64,000 nucleotides of DNA from UBA1309 sp047605645 (GCA_047605645.1 JASGFJ010000023.1:1-64000), one strand, 5' to 3'; shown: positions 25,527-33,853, counted from the first letter of the stretch. Made by a program: numbers and translations. The notes: generated from the letters alone by a model not told the origin.

Positions 25527-25566
25527 ATCCCGCCCCATATAATGAAATTATGGGGAGGGATTTATT
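25527..25566 (+). terminator. Hairpin with T-rich tail after rpsN (attenuator)
   Basis: A 13-bp stem (25527-25539 with 25549-25561, one mismatch) closes on TATAATGAAAT-like loop sequence and is followed by TTATTTGG. It lies 26 bp after the rpsN stop and inside the spc section, so it is more likely a partial terminator or attenuator than the end of the operon. Confidence 0.65.
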
Positions 25567-25657
25567 TGGATTTAATAAATGAGATATCGCATTCCGTAAT
25601 TTTTTTTTATTATTAAATATTGTCCCGAGAAGCGGGATTAATTTAAATTTTTTATAA
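25567..25657 (+). promoter_or_regulatory. rpsH leader with second hairpin
   Basis: The 90 bases before rpsH are AT-rich and contain a small stem TCCCG-AGAAG-CGGGA (25623-25637). In E. coli, uS8 represses the spc operon by binding mRNA near rplE. A uS8-responsive leader at this place is an inference from position and structure only. Confidence 0.3.
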
Positions 25658-26053
25658 ATGACAGATCCAATAGCAGATTATTTGACGCGTGTCCGCAATG
25701 CTATTCAAGCGAAACACAGAGTGGTAGAGATACCTGCGTCAAATCTTAAAAGAGAAATTACTAAAATTCTCTTCGAAAAAGGCTACATCCTTAATTACAA
25801 GTTTGTAGAAGAAGGTCCTCAAGGTTCCATTAAGATTGCCTTGAAGTATGATCCTGTAAACAAAGTGAATGCAATCAAAAAATTGATTCGTATTTCTACT
25901 CCAGGTCTACGTAAGTATACAGGCTACAAAGAAATGCCCCGCGTGTTGAACGGTTTGGGTATTGCTGTAGTTTCTACCTCTAAAGGAGTTATGACTGATA
26001 AAGAAGCTCGCGACCTGAAAGTAGGTGGTGAAGTTTTGTGTTACGTTTATTAA
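25658..26053 (+). CDS. rpsH: 30S ribosomal protein uS8
   Basis: uS8 is a central-domain primary binder and the autogenous repressor of the spc operon in E. coli. The 131-residue protein begins MTDPIADYLTRVRNAIQAKH and ends with the conserved VVSTSKGVMTDKEARDLKVGGE and CYVY. It is the first gene after the hairpin-containing gap. Confidence 0.99.
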   Translation: MTDPIADYLTRVRNAIQAKHRVVEIPASNLKREITKILFEKGYILNYKFVEEGPQGSIKIALKYDPVNKVNAIKKLIRISTPGLRKYTGYKEMPRVLNGLGIAVVSTSKGVMTDKEARDLKVGGEVLCYVY

Positions 26054-26073
26054 TTTAGGAGGAGAAGTATATT

Positions 26074-26628
26074 ATGTCTAGAATTGGAAAATTACCTATT
26101 AGCATTCCTGCTGGTGTGAAAGTTGAAATTAGTAATTCAAACGAAGTGACTGTTAAAGGTCCTAAAGGTGAATTAGTACAGCAGGTAGATCCTTCTATTA
26201 AGGTGAGTGTTGAAGACTCTACATTATCTGTCGCTCGTCCTTCTGACGACAAAGAACACCGTGCACTTCATGGTTTATACCGTGCTCTTTTGCACAACAT
26301 GGTAGTGGGTGTCTCAGATGGTTACAAGAAAGAACTAGAGTTGGTTGGGGTTGGATATCGTGCTTCAAACACAGGCCAGTTACTTGAGCTTTCGTTGGGG
26401 TACACTCACAACATCTTCCTTCAACTGCCTCAAGAAATCAAAATCGAGACCAAGTCGGAAAGAAACAAGAATCCTATGATTATTCTTGAATCTGCAGACA
26501 AACAACTTATCGGTCAGGTTTGCGCAAAAATTCGTTCTTTCCGTAAACCAGAACCATACAAAGGAAAAGGTATTCGCTTTGTTGGAGAAGTTGTCCGTCG
26601 TAAATCAGGTAAATCGGCAGGTAAATAA
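26074..26628 (+). CDS. rplF: 50S ribosomal protein uL6
   Basis: uL6 lies at the base of the factor-binding stalk. The 184-residue protein begins MSRIGKLPISIPAGV and carries the C-terminal signature PEPYKGKGIRFVGEVVRRK. AGGAGGA at 26057-26063 is a clear Shine-Dalgarno 11 bases before the ATG. The gene is in canonical order between rpsH and rplR. Confidence 0.99.
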   Translation: MSRIGKLPISIPAGVKVEISNSNEVTVKGPKGELVQQVDPSIKVSVEDSTLSVARPSDDKEHRALHGLYRALLHNMVVGVSDGYKKELELVGVGYRASNTGQLLELSLGYTHNIFLQLPQEIKIETKSERNKNPMIILESADKQLIGQVCAKIRSFRKPEPYKGKGIRFVGEVVRRKSGKSAGK

Positions 26629-26644
26629 TTTTTAAAGTAGAATC

Positions 26645-26989
26645 ATGGCAACAAAGATTGAAAGAAGAAATAAAATCAAGTTACGCGTAAGAGGTAAGAT
26701 TGAAGGTACTGCAGAGTGTCCTCGTCTTTCTGTCTTCAGAAGTAACAAACAGATATATGCTCAAGTTATCGATGACTTGAATGGTAAAACTTTAGCTTCT
26801 GCGTCATCTCTGAAAATTGAAGACAAGATTACAAAAAAGGAAATTGCTGCTAAAGTAGGTGAATTGATCGCTAAAAGCGCTCAGGAAGCTGGTATCTCTT
26901 CAGTAGTTTTCGACCGTAATGGTTTTCTATACCACGGTAGAATTAAAGAATTGGCAGATGCTGCCCGTAATGCTGGACTTAAATTTTAA
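26645..26989 (+). CDS. rplR: 50S ribosomal protein uL18
   Basis: uL18 binds 5S rRNA with uL5. The 114-residue protein has RLSVFRSNKQIYAQVIDD and the C-terminal FDRNGFLYHGRIKELADAAR signature. It ends five bases before rpsE. Confidence 0.99.
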   Translation: MATKIERRNKIKLRVRGKIEGTAECPRLSVFRSNKQIYAQVIDDLNGKTLASASSLKIEDKITKKEIAAKVGELIAKSAQEAGISSVVFDRNGFLYHGRIKELADAARNAGLKF

Positions 26990-26994
26990 TAGAA

Positions 26995-27513
26995 ATGGCA
27001 GGAATTAATAACAAAGTTAAGACAACTAACGACATAGAATTGAAAGATAGACTGGTAGCTATCAACCGTGTTACAAAAGTGACAAAAGGTGGACGTACTT
27101 TCAGTTTTGCTGCTATCGTAGTCGTTGGAAATGAAGATGGAATCGTTGGATGGGGACTTGGTAAAGCAGGTGAAGTAACAGCTGCTATCGCCAAAGGCGT
27201 TGAAGCTGCCAAAAAGAACCTCATCAAAGTTCCGGTATTGAAAGGAACAATCCCTCACGAACAGATTGCTACTTTCGGTGGTTCTGAAGTATTCTTGAAA
27301 CCGGCATCTGCTGGTACCGGGCTCAAAGCCGGAGGTGCTATGCGTGCTGTGCTTGAAAGTGTAGGTGTTACCGATGTATTGGCAAAATCAAAAGGTTCTT
27401 CAAACCCTCACAACTTGGTGAAGGCTACAATCGAAGCACTTGGCGAATTGCGTGATGCACACACTGTTGCTCAAAACAGAGGGGTTTCACTTGACAAAGT
27501 ATTTAACGGATAA
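26995..27513 (+). CDS. rpsE: 30S ribosomal protein uS5
   Basis: uS5 helps shape the mRNA entry channel and decoding fidelity. The 172-residue product has the double-stranded-RNA-binding-like N-domain (KDRLVAINRVTKVTKGGRTF) and the signature VGWGLGKAGEVTAAIAKGVE-like loop around residues 50-70. The spectinomycin-sensitive loop shows no obvious change. Confidence 0.99.
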   Translation: MAGINNKVKTTNDIELKDRLVAINRVTKVTKGGRTFSFAAIVVVGNEDGIVGWGLGKAGEVTAAIAKGVEAAKKNLIKVPVLKGTIPHEQIATFGGSEVFLKPASAGTGLKAGGAMRAVLESVGVTDVLAKSKGSSNPHNLVKATIEALGELRDAHTVAQNRGVSLDKVFNG

Positions 27514-27532
27514 TTTGTGGGAGACAATAAAA

Positions 27533-27709
27533 ATGGCAAAAATTAAAGTTAAACAAGTAAGAAGCAGAATCAATTGTCCAAAGGATCAAAAATTGACTCT
27601 TGATGCACTTGGTTTAAGAAAATTGAACAGAGTTGTTGAACACGAAGATACTCCAGCAATTCTTGGGATGATTGAAAAGGTGAAACACCTGGTATCAATC
27701 GAAAAATAA
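27533..27709 (+). CDS. rpmD: 50S ribosomal protein uL30
   Basis: The 58-residue protein MAKIKVKQVRSRINCPKDQK... is a typical short bacterial uL30 with the ferredoxin-like fold. The start at 27533 is chosen because an upstream in-frame ATG at 27440 lies deep inside rpsE. It is followed by rplO after about 30 bp. Confidence 0.98.
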   Translation: MAKIKVKQVRSRINCPKDQKLTLDALGLRKLNRVVEHEDTPAILGMIEKVKHLVSIEK

Positions 27710-27738
27710 GTGATAAACAGATAATAAAATAATAAAAG

Positions 27739-28188
27739 ATGAATTTATCGAATTTAAAACCTGCAGAAGGTTCAACTAAAAGCCGTAAAAGAATCGGTCG
27801 CGGAACGGGTTCAGGAAAAGGTGGAACTTCTACAAGAGGTCATAAAGGAGCTAAATCTAGATCAGGTTATTCAAAGAAAATCGGTTTCGAAGGAGGACAG
27901 ATGCCTATCCAACGCCGTTTGCCTAAATTCGGTTTCAACAGCTTGAACCGTATTGAATATAAACCTATAAACTTGGATGTTCTCCAAACACTAGCTGAAA
28001 ATAACAACCTGGCTAAAGTAGATATTGAGACTTTGAAAAACGTAGGTCTTATCTCTTCAAATACCCGAGTTAAAATCTTAGCTAATGGCTCTTTGTCTGC
28101 AAAATTAGAGGTAGAAGCACATGCTTTCTCTAAAGCAGCAGAAGCAGCAATTACAGCAGCTGGTGGAAGCATCACAAAATTGAAATAA
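27739..28188 (+). CDS. rplO: 50S ribosomal protein uL15
   Basis: uL15 is a late-assembling protein with a long N-terminal extension into 23S rRNA. The 149-residue protein begins MNLSNLKPAEGSTKSRKRIG and has the Gly/Arg/Lys-rich GRGTGSGKGGTSTRGHKG segment and FEGGQMPIQRRLPKFGF. secY starts one base after its stop. Confidence 0.99.
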   Translation: MNLSNLKPAEGSTKSRKRIGRGTGSGKGGTSTRGHKGAKSRSGYSKKIGFEGGQMPIQRRLPKFGFNSLNRIEYKPINLDVLQTLAENNNLAKVDIETLKNVGLISSNTRVKILANGSLSAKLEVEAHAFSKAAEAAITAAGGSITKLK

Positions 28189-28189
28189 G

Positions 28190-29512
28190 ATGGGTCTAGT
28201 AAAAACTGTGGAAAATATATGGAAGATTGAGGATTTGAGAAAGCGAATCCTCACTACTTTCTTTTTTGTGTTAATCTATCGCTTCGGATCATTTGTGGTA
28301 TTACCAGGTGTTGATCCGGCTCAGTTGGCCAATTTGCAAAAACAAGCTTCTGGAGGTCTTTTAGGCTTGCTTGATATGTTTTCCGGAGGTGCTTTTGCCA
28401 ATGCCTCAATTTTTGCCTTAGGTATCATGCCTTACATCTCTGCATCTATTGTGATTCAGTTGTTGGGTATTGCTGTACCTTACTTTCAAAAATTGCAGCG
28501 TGAAGGTGAAAGCGGTCGAAATAAAATGAACCAGTATACACGTTACCTGACTGTAATCATTTTATTAATGCAAGGGCCTGCTTATCTTATGGGTGCATTG
28601 CATGGTACTCAACACGGAGGTTTCTTCGACTTCCTTCTTCCGTCAACCATTATTTTGGCCGGAGGAAGTATGTTTGTATTGTGGCTAGGGGAACGTATTA
28701 CCGATAAAGGTATTGGAAATGGTATTTCCTTCATTATCATGATTGGTATTATTGCACGTTTGCCACATGCACTTTTCGGAGAGTTTACTTCACGTATGAC
28801 TGATGCTGCCGGAGGGTTGGTTGCTTTTCTTCTTGAAATATTGTTCCTGTTGCTTATTATTTGTGCTGCAATTATGCTTGTACAAGGAGCCCGTAAAGTT
28901 CCCGTACAATATGCAAAACGTGTCGTTGGTAACAAACAATATGGTGGAGCACGCCAGTATATCCCTTTGAAAGTGAATGCGGCTAACGTAATGCCAATCA
29001 TCTTTGCTCAGGCAATTATGTTTATTCCAATCACTATTGCTCAGTTTACAGTGAAAGAAAGTGGCGGCTTCTGGGCTTCCCTGACCGATCACACTTCTGT
29101 TGCTTACTGTATTGTAAATGCATTTCTGATTATAATTTTCACATACTTTTACACAGCCATTACTATTAATCCAGTGCAAATGGCTGAAGAGTTGAAACGT
29201 AACAACGGCTTTATCCCAGGTATTAAACCAGGGAAAAAGACTGCAGATTATATTGACGAAGTCATGTCTCGTATCACTTTGCCGGGATCTTTGTTCTTGG
29301 CAATTGTTGCAATTCTACCTGCATTCGCAAGTTATTTCGGAGTAAGCCGTGAATTTTCACAATTCTTTGGCGGTACATCCCTTTTGATACTTGTAGGTGT
29401 TGTTTTGGATACATTGCAACAGGTTGAGAGCCATTTGTTAATGCGTCATTACGACGGTTTATTGAAATCAGGCAGAATTAAAGGCCGTACAGGGTCTATT
29501 GCCGCATATTAA
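28190..29512 (+). CDS. secY: Preprotein translocase subunit SecY
   Basis: SecY is the channel of the Sec translocon in the inner membrane. The 440-residue protein has about ten membrane helices, the plug and TM2 region (GGLLGLLDMFSGGAFANASIFALGIMPYISASI spans about 56-90, pattern only) and cytoplasmic loops rich in Arg/Lys (RVVGNKQYGGARQYIPLKVN) that bind SecA and the ribosome. It is translationally close to rplO (one-base gap) and to map (ATG 11 bases after its stop). Confidence 0.99.
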   Translation: MGLVKTVENIWKIEDLRKRILTTFFFVLIYRFGSFVVLPGVDPAQLANLQKQASGGLLGLLDMFSGGAFANASIFALGIMPYISASIVIQLLGIAVPYFQKLQREGESGRNKMNQYTRYLTVIILLMQGPAYLMGALHGTQHGGFFDFLLPSTIILAGGSMFVLWLGERITDKGIGNGISFIIMIGIIARLPHALFGEFTSRMTDAAGGLVAFLLEILFLLLIICAAIMLVQGARKVPVQYAKRVVGNKQYGGARQYIPLKVNAANVMPIIFAQAIMFIPITIAQFTVKESGGFWASLTDHTSVAYCIVNAFLIIIFTYFYTAITINPVQMAEELKRNNGFIPGIKPGKKTADYIDEVMSRITLPGSLFLAIVAILPAFASYFGVSREFSQFFGGTSLLILVGVVLDTLQQVESHLLMRHYDGLLKSGRIKGRTGSIAAY

Positions 29513-29522
29513 TTGCTATATA

Positions 29523-30305
29523 ATGATATTTCTAAAAACGGACGAAGAAATCGAACTGATGCGTGAAAGCAATCGCCTGGTGGGAATGACCCTCGGAGAA
29601 GTTGCCAAACACATTCGTCCCGGTATAAAGACAATAGAATTAAATAGAATAGCTGAAGACTTTATTCGCAGCCATGGTGCTATTCCTTCTTTTCTAGGTT
29701 ACAATGGGTTTCCATACTCATTATGTATTTCTGTAAATGAAAACGTAGTACACGGTTTCCCTTCTGACTACGAATTGAAAGACGGAGACGTCATTTCTGT
29801 CGATTGCGGAACTGAAAAAAACGGTTTTTGCGGTGATTCTGCTTATACCTTTTGTGTAGGCGAAGTTGCGGAAGAAGTAAAGCAACTTTTGAAGACCACT
29901 AAAGAATCTTTGTACAAAGGAATTGAGCAGGCTGTTCCCGGCAACAGGATTGGGAATATTGGCGAAGCTGTTCAGTCATATTGTGAAAAACGTGGGTATT
30001 CCGTTGTTCGCGAATTAGTCGGACACGGAATAGGACGCAAAATGCACGAAGCTCCGGAAGTTCCTAATTATGGACGAAAAGGAGTGGGACCACTGCTTAA
30101 AAGCGGGATGTGTATTGCTATTGAACCCATGATCAATATGGGCAGCAAGAATGTTGTCTTTGAAAAAGACGGTTGGACTGTGAGAACCAAAGATCACAAA
30201 CCTTCGGCTCACTTTGAACACACCGTTGCTATACGGGAAGGAAAGGCAGACATATTGTCGACGTTCGAATTCGTAGAAGCTGTAATTGGAAAAAACGGAA
30301 TTTAA
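29523..30305 (+). CDS. map: Methionine aminopeptidase, type I
   Basis: Map removes the initiator methionine from new proteins. Starting at 29523 gives a 260-residue enzyme beginning MIFLKTDEEIELMRESNRL; an upstream ATG at 29499 overlaps secY. The five metal ligands are present: Asp94 (SVDCGT), Asp105 (GDSAYTF), His168 (GHGIGRKMHE), Glu201 (AIEPM) and Glu232 (FEHTVAI). There is no N-terminal zinc-finger extension. No adk gene lies between secY and map, in contrast to Firmicutes. Confidence 0.98.
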   Translation: MIFLKTDEEIELMRESNRLVGMTLGEVAKHIRPGIKTIELNRIAEDFIRSHGAIPSFLGYNGFPYSLCISVNENVVHGFPSDYELKDGDVISVDCGTEKNGFCGDSAYTFCVGEVAEEVKQLLKTTKESLYKGIEQAVPGNRIGNIGEAVQSYCEKRGYSVVRELVGHGIGRKMHEAPEVPNYGRKGVGPLLKSGMCIAIEPMINMGSKNVVFEKDGWTVRTKDHKPSAHFEHTVAIREGKADILSTFEFVEAVIGKNGI

Positions 30306-30313
30306 TTTTTTAT

Positions 30314-30532
30314 ATGGCTAAACAAGCAGCAATAGAACAAGATGGTGTTATCGTGGAAGCATTGTCAAATGCAATGTTCCGCGTTGAATTAGAAAACGGA
30401 CACGAAATCACGGCTCATATTTCCGGAAAAATGCGTATGCATTATATCAAGATTCTTCCGGGTGACAAAGTGAGAGTAGAGATGTCTCCTTATGATTTGT
30501 CCAAAGGACGAATCTCATTCAGATACAAATAA
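30314..30532 (+). CDS. infA: Translation initiation factor IF-1
   Basis: IF-1 occupies the A site during initiation. The 72-residue protein is an S1-type OB fold with VIVEALSNAMFRVELENGHE and HISGKMRMHYIKILPGDKV, a full-length, standard sequence. It lies 8 bp after map and 12 bp before rpmJ. Confidence 0.99.
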   Translation: MAKQAAIEQDGVIVEALSNAMFRVELENGHEITAHISGKMRMHYIKILPGDKVRVEMSPYDLSKGRISFRYK

Positions 30533-30544
30533 AAAATTAGAAAT

Positions 30545-30661
30545 ATGAAAGTAAGAACATCACTCAAGAAACGTACGGCAGATTGCAAGATTGTAAGAAG
30601 AAAAGGCCGTCTTTATATAATTAACAAAAAAAATCCTAAATACAAACAACGTCAAGGATAA
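30545..30661 (+). CDS. rpmJ: 50S ribosomal protein bL36, zinc-ligand-poor form
   Basis: This 38-codon gene reads MKVRTSLKKRTADCKIVRRK followed by GRLYIINKKNPKYKQRQG. It is the last-assembling small 50S protein. Of the CxxC...C...H zinc ligands of the usual bL36 only one cysteine (Cys14) is kept, so it is the zinc-independent type that replaces the ribbon by direct packing. It is easily missed because of its length but has the exact family ending KQRQG and lies where expected, between infA and rpsM. Confidence 0.97.
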   Translation: MKVRTSLKKRTADCKIVRRKGRLYIINKKNPKYKQRQG

Positions 30662-30666
30662 TTTAT

Positions 30667-30674
30667 TAATTTTG
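30667..30674 (+). promoter_or_regulatory. Candidate internal -7 element before rpsM
   Basis: TAATTTTG matches the -7 consensus and is placed 27 bp upstream of the rpsM ATG, with the downstream bases (CACTCTAAAAAAATTT) suitable as a short leader. No -33 TTTG was found at 19-21 bp. It could give the alpha section its own promoter. Confidence 0.4.
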
Positions 30675-30700
30675 CACTCTAAAAAAATTTAATCTAGTAT

Positions 30701-31081
30701 ATGGCTATAAGAATTGTTGGTGTCGATTTGCCGCAAAACAAGAGAGGTGAGATAGCTTTGACCTATATCTTTGGTATTGGTCGTAGCGTATCTAATACTA
30801 TTTTAGCAGAAGCAGGTGTAGATCGAGATATCAAAGTAAAAGATTGGACAGACGATCAAGCAGCAAAAATACGTGAAATCATTACTTCAACTTATAAAGT
30901 AGAAGGTGAATTGCGTTCTGAAGTACAATTGAATATCAAACGTCTGATGGATATTGGTTGCTACCGTGGCATTCGTCATCGTATTGGCTTGCCTTTGAGA
31001 GGCCAGAGCACAAAGAACAACTCACGTACTCGTAAGGGTAAAAAGAAAACTGTTGCTAACAAGAAAAAAGCTACAAAATAA
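30701..31081 (+). CDS. rpsM: 30S ribosomal protein uS13
   Basis: uS13 bridges the 30S head to the 50S subunit and contacts P-site tRNA. The 126-residue protein begins MAIRIVGVDLPQNKRGEIAL and has the conserved C-terminal RGIRHRIGLPLRGQSTKNNS segment and basic tail. It is the first gene of the alpha section. Confidence 0.99.
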   Translation: MAIRIVGVDLPQNKRGEIALTYIFGIGRSVSNTILAEAGVDRDIKVKDWTDDQAAKIREIITSTYKVEGELRSEVQLNIKRLMDIGCYRGIRHRIGLPLRGQSTKNNSRTRKGKKKTVANKKKATK

Positions 31082-31090
31082 TAGTTTAAT

Positions 31091-31480
31091 ATGGCAAAAA
31101 AAACAGTCGCATCTAAAAAGAGAAATGTTAAGGTCGATGCTGTGGGACAAGCTCACATTCATTCATCTTTCAATAATATCATCGTTTCTCTTACAAACAG
31201 TGAAGGACAAGTGATTAGCTGGTCATCAGCCGGTAAAATGGGATTCCGTTCTTCTAAAAAGAACACTCCTTATGCCGCTCAAATGGCTGCTCAGGATTGT
31301 GCCAAGGTAGCATTTGACCTTGGGCTGAGAAAAGTAAAAGTGTATGTTAAAGGACCTGGAAACGGACGTGAGTCTGCAATCAGAACTATCCATGGAGCTG
31401 GAATCGAAGTGACAGAAATTGTAGATGTTACTCCGCTACCACACAACGGATGTCGTCCTCCAAAACAGAGAAGAGTTTAA
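31091..31480 (+). CDS. rpsK: 30S ribosomal protein uS11
   Basis: uS11 lies on the 30S platform near the anti-Shine-Dalgarno end of 16S rRNA; in Bacteroidota it is reported to help hide the anti-SD, in keeping with the SD-poor genes here. The 129-residue product has HIHSSFNNIIVSLTNSEGQV and the C-terminal VTPLPHNGCRPPKQRRV. It lies ten bases after rpsM. Confidence 0.99.
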   Translation: MAKKTVASKKRNVKVDAVGQAHIHSSFNNIIVSLTNSEGQVISWSSAGKMGFRSSKKNTPYAAQMAAQDCAKVAFDLGLRKVKVYVKGPGNGRESAIRTIHGAGIEVTEIVDVTPLPHNGCRPPKQRRV

Positions 31481-31585
31481 TTCTTTATGAGTAGAAACCA
31501 AAGTTGTGATTGATTGCAATATCCTCTCTGTAATCGCGGCTGCACAATTTCGGCTTCACTGAAAATGTTTAATTATTAAAACAAA
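31481..31585 (+). promoter_or_regulatory. rpsK-rpsD intergenic leader
   Basis: This 105-nt gap is long for the block and contains short complementary segments (for example CGGCTGCA and a GGCTTCACTG region). uS4 represses the alpha operon in other bacteria through an mRNA pseudoknot upstream of rpsM. A uS4 site here is only a positional guess. Confidence 0.2.
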
Positions 31586-32191
31586 ATGGCAAGATATACT
31601 GGACCAAAATCAAAAATTGCGCGTAAGTTTGGAGAGCCGATCTTCGGCCCTGATAAAGTGCTTTCTAAGAAGAACTATCCTCCCGGACAGCACGGAAACG
31701 GACGCAAGAAAAAAACATCTGAATACGGTATTCAATTGCGTGAAAAGCAAAAAGCTAAATATACTTACGGTGTGCTTGAAAAACAATTTAGAAATTTGTT
31801 TGACAAGGCTGTAAGAAGTCGTGGCGTAACGGGTGAAGTGCTATTGCAGTTATTGGAATCTCGTTTAGACAATGTTGTTTATCGTTTAGGATTAGCACCT
31901 ACTAGAGCAGCTGCTCGTCAGCTTGTTTCTCACAAACATATCGTGGTAGATGGTGAAGTTGTAAACATCCCGTCTTACACACTAAAACCAGGACAACTGG
32001 TTGGTGTTCGTGAAAAATCAAAATCTTTGGAAATCATTGAAAACTCATTAGCAGGTTTCAATCACAGCAAATATCCTTGGATTGAATGGGAACAAACAAC
32101 GAAAGTTGGAAAATTCCTTCATATTCCGGATAGAGCAGATATTCCGGAGAATATCAAAGAACAGTTGATCGTAGAATTGTATTCTAAATAA
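31586..32191 (+). CDS. rpsD: 30S ribosomal protein uS4
   Basis: uS4 nucleates 30S assembly. The 201-residue protein is the zinc-free type, with no CxxC motif near the N-terminus (MARYTGPKSKIARKFGEP). It has the S4 RNA-binding domain (SRLDNVVYRLGLAPTRAAAR, about 92-111) and VSHKHIVVDGEVVNIPSY. It is followed 11 bp later by rpoA. Confidence 0.99.
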   Translation: MARYTGPKSKIARKFGEPIFGPDKVLSKKNYPPGQHGNGRKKKTSEYGIQLREKQKAKYTYGVLEKQFRNLFDKAVRSRGVTGEVLLQLLESRLDNVVYRLGLAPTRAAARQLVSHKHIVVDGEVVNIPSYTLKPGQLVGVREKSKSLEIIENSLAGFNHSKYPWIEWEQTTKVGKFLHIPDRADIPENIKEQLIVELYSK

Positions 32192-32202
32192 TAAATAATT
32201 TC

Positions 32203-33195
32203 ATGGCTATACTAGCATTTCAGAAACCGGATAAAGTATTGATGTTGGAAGCGGATAACTTCTTTGGGAAGTTTGAGTTTCGTCCACTAGAACCAGGCTA
32301 TGGTATTACGATTGGTAATGCCTTGCGGCGCATCCTGCTCTCGTCACTTGAAGGTTTTGCTATCACTTCTATAAAAATAGATGGAGTTGAGCATGAATTT
32401 GCTACAATACCTGGAGTTGTAGAAGATGTTACGAACATCATCTTGAATCTTAAAAAAGTAAGATTCAAACAAATAGTTGAAGAGATCGATAACGAAAAAG
32501 TTACCATCGCTATTTCTGGTAAAGAAATATTCCATGCAGGTGATATTGGTGGAAACTTATCTGGATTTGAAGTGCTTAACCCCGAGTTGGTTATTTGCCA
32601 TTTGGATACAAGTGCTGCATTCCAGATTGAATTGACTATCAACAAAGGTCGTGGTTATGTTCCGGCAGACGAAAATGCCACAACCACTGATGATGTGAAC
32701 GTTATAGCAATTGATTCAATTTATACACCTATTCGTAATGTGAAATATTCAATCGAGAATTATCGTGTTGAACAAAAAACAGACTACGAAAAATTAGTGT
32801 TTGAAATAACTACCGACGGTTCTATTCACCCGAAAGAGGCTTTGAAAGAAGCTGCTAAAATTCTTATTCATCACTTCATGCTGTTCTCTGATGAAAAAAT
32901 TCTTATCGAACAAAGTGAAACGGAAGGAAATGAAGAATTTGATGAAGAAGTACTTCACATGCGTCAATTGCTTAAGAGCAAGCTAGTGGACATGAACTTG
33001 TCTGTTCGTGCACTTAACTGCTTGAAAGCGGCTGATGTGGAAACTTTGGGTGAATTAGTCCAATTCAACAAGAACGATTTATTGAAATTCAGAAACTTTG
33101 GTAAGAAATCTCTTACAGAGCTCGATGAATTGCTTGACAGTTTGAATCTTTCCTTCGGTACGGATATTTCAAAATATAAATTAGATAAAGAATAA
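32203..33195 (+). CDS. rpoA: RNA polymerase alpha subunit
   Basis: The alpha dimer starts RNA polymerase assembly. The 330-residue protein has the N-terminal dimerisation domain (LEPGYGITIGNALRRILLSS near residues 29-48) and the C-terminal domain with helix-hairpin-helix elements (SVRALNCLKAADVETLGELV and LLKFRNFGKKSLTELDELL), used for contact with UP elements and activators. Position between rpsD and rplQ is canonical. Confidence 0.99.
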   Translation: MAILAFQKPDKVLMLEADNFFGKFEFRPLEPGYGITIGNALRRILLSSLEGFAITSIKIDGVEHEFATIPGVVEDVTNIILNLKKVRFKQIVEEIDNEKVTIAISGKEIFHAGDIGGNLSGFEVLNPELVICHLDTSAAFQIELTINKGRGYVPADENATTTDDVNVIAIDSIYTPIRNVKYSIENYRVEQKTDYEKLVFEITTDGSIHPKEALKEAAKILIHHFMLFSDEKILIEQSETEGNEEFDEEVLHMRQLLKSKLVDMNLSVRALNCLKAADVETLGELVQFNKNDLLKFRNFGKKSLTELDELLDSLNLSFGTDISKYKLDKE

Positions 33196-33199
33196 AGAG

Positions 33200-33697
33200 A
33201 TGAGACATAATAAAAAATTTAATCACCTTGGCCGTACCAATACGCACAGAAATGCGATGCTTGCTAATATGAGTGTCTCGTTAATTATGCACAAGCGTAT
33301 TTTTACTACTTTGGCAAAAGCGAAAGCTTTGAAAAAAGTTGTTGAGCCACTTATCACTAAGTCAAAAGAGGATACAACTCACTCACGTCGTCTTGTATTC
33401 CAAAGTTTGCAGGATAAAGCAGCCATAACAGAATTGTTCCAAAACATTTCTCAGAAAGTTGCTGGCCGTCCTGGAGGCTACACTCGTATTATCAAAACAG
33501 GAAACCGTTTAGGTGATAATGCAGAAATGTGCTTTATTGAACTTGTTGACTACAATGAAAACATGCTTTCAGATAAAGCGGCTGCTAAGTCGGCTAAAGC
33601 TCCCAGAACCCGTCGTTCTTCCAAGAAAAAGGAAGAGACTGCTCAGGCTGCTCCTGCTGCTGAATCAGCTTCTACTGAAGCACCGGATGCTGAATAA
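33200..33697 (+). CDS. rplQ: 50S ribosomal protein bL17
   Basis: bL17 lies near the tunnel exit. The conserved core is residues 1-120 (MRHNKKFNHLGRTNTHRNAM... and GGYTRIIKTGNRLGDNAEM). The remaining 45 residues form a low-complexity Ala/Lys/Ser/Glu tail (AKAPRTRRSSKKKEE, AAPAAESASTEAPDAE) that is longer than in E. coli. It is the last gene of the block and is followed by a strong terminator. Confidence 0.98.
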   Translation: MRHNKKFNHLGRTNTHRNAMLANMSVSLIMHKRIFTTLAKAKALKKVVEPLITKSKEDTTHSRRLVFQSLQDKAAITELFQNISQKVAGRPGGYTRIIKTGNRLGDNAEMCFIELVDYNENMLSDKAAAKSAKAPRTRRSSKKKEETAQAAPAAESASTEAPDAE

Positions 33698-33724
33698 TAC
33701 ATTTACCAGTACTGGTTTTATCAT

Positions 33725-33757
33725 AAAGCTTTCCGAGATAATCGGAAAGCTTTTTTT
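33725..33757 (+). terminator. Terminator at the end of the ribosomal block
   Basis: A perfect 12-bp stem (33725-33736 with 33742-33753) around the five-base loop GATAA runs into seven T residues. This is a textbook intrinsic terminator 28 bp after the rplQ stop. Confidence 0.95.
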
Positions 33758-33845
33758 ACATATATCCTCCTCTAATAGTTGTGAAAATGATTAGAAGGTT
33801 GACTTTTTTAATACTAATCGGCAATGGCTTACTCTATTAAATTCT

Positions 33846-33853
33846 TATCTTTG
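33846..33853 (+). promoter_or_regulatory. -7 element of the fumarase promoter
   Basis: TATCTTTG fits the TAnnTTTG consensus and predicts a leader of about 30 nt before the fumarase ATG at 33890. No good -33 TTTG is present. Confidence 0.6.
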
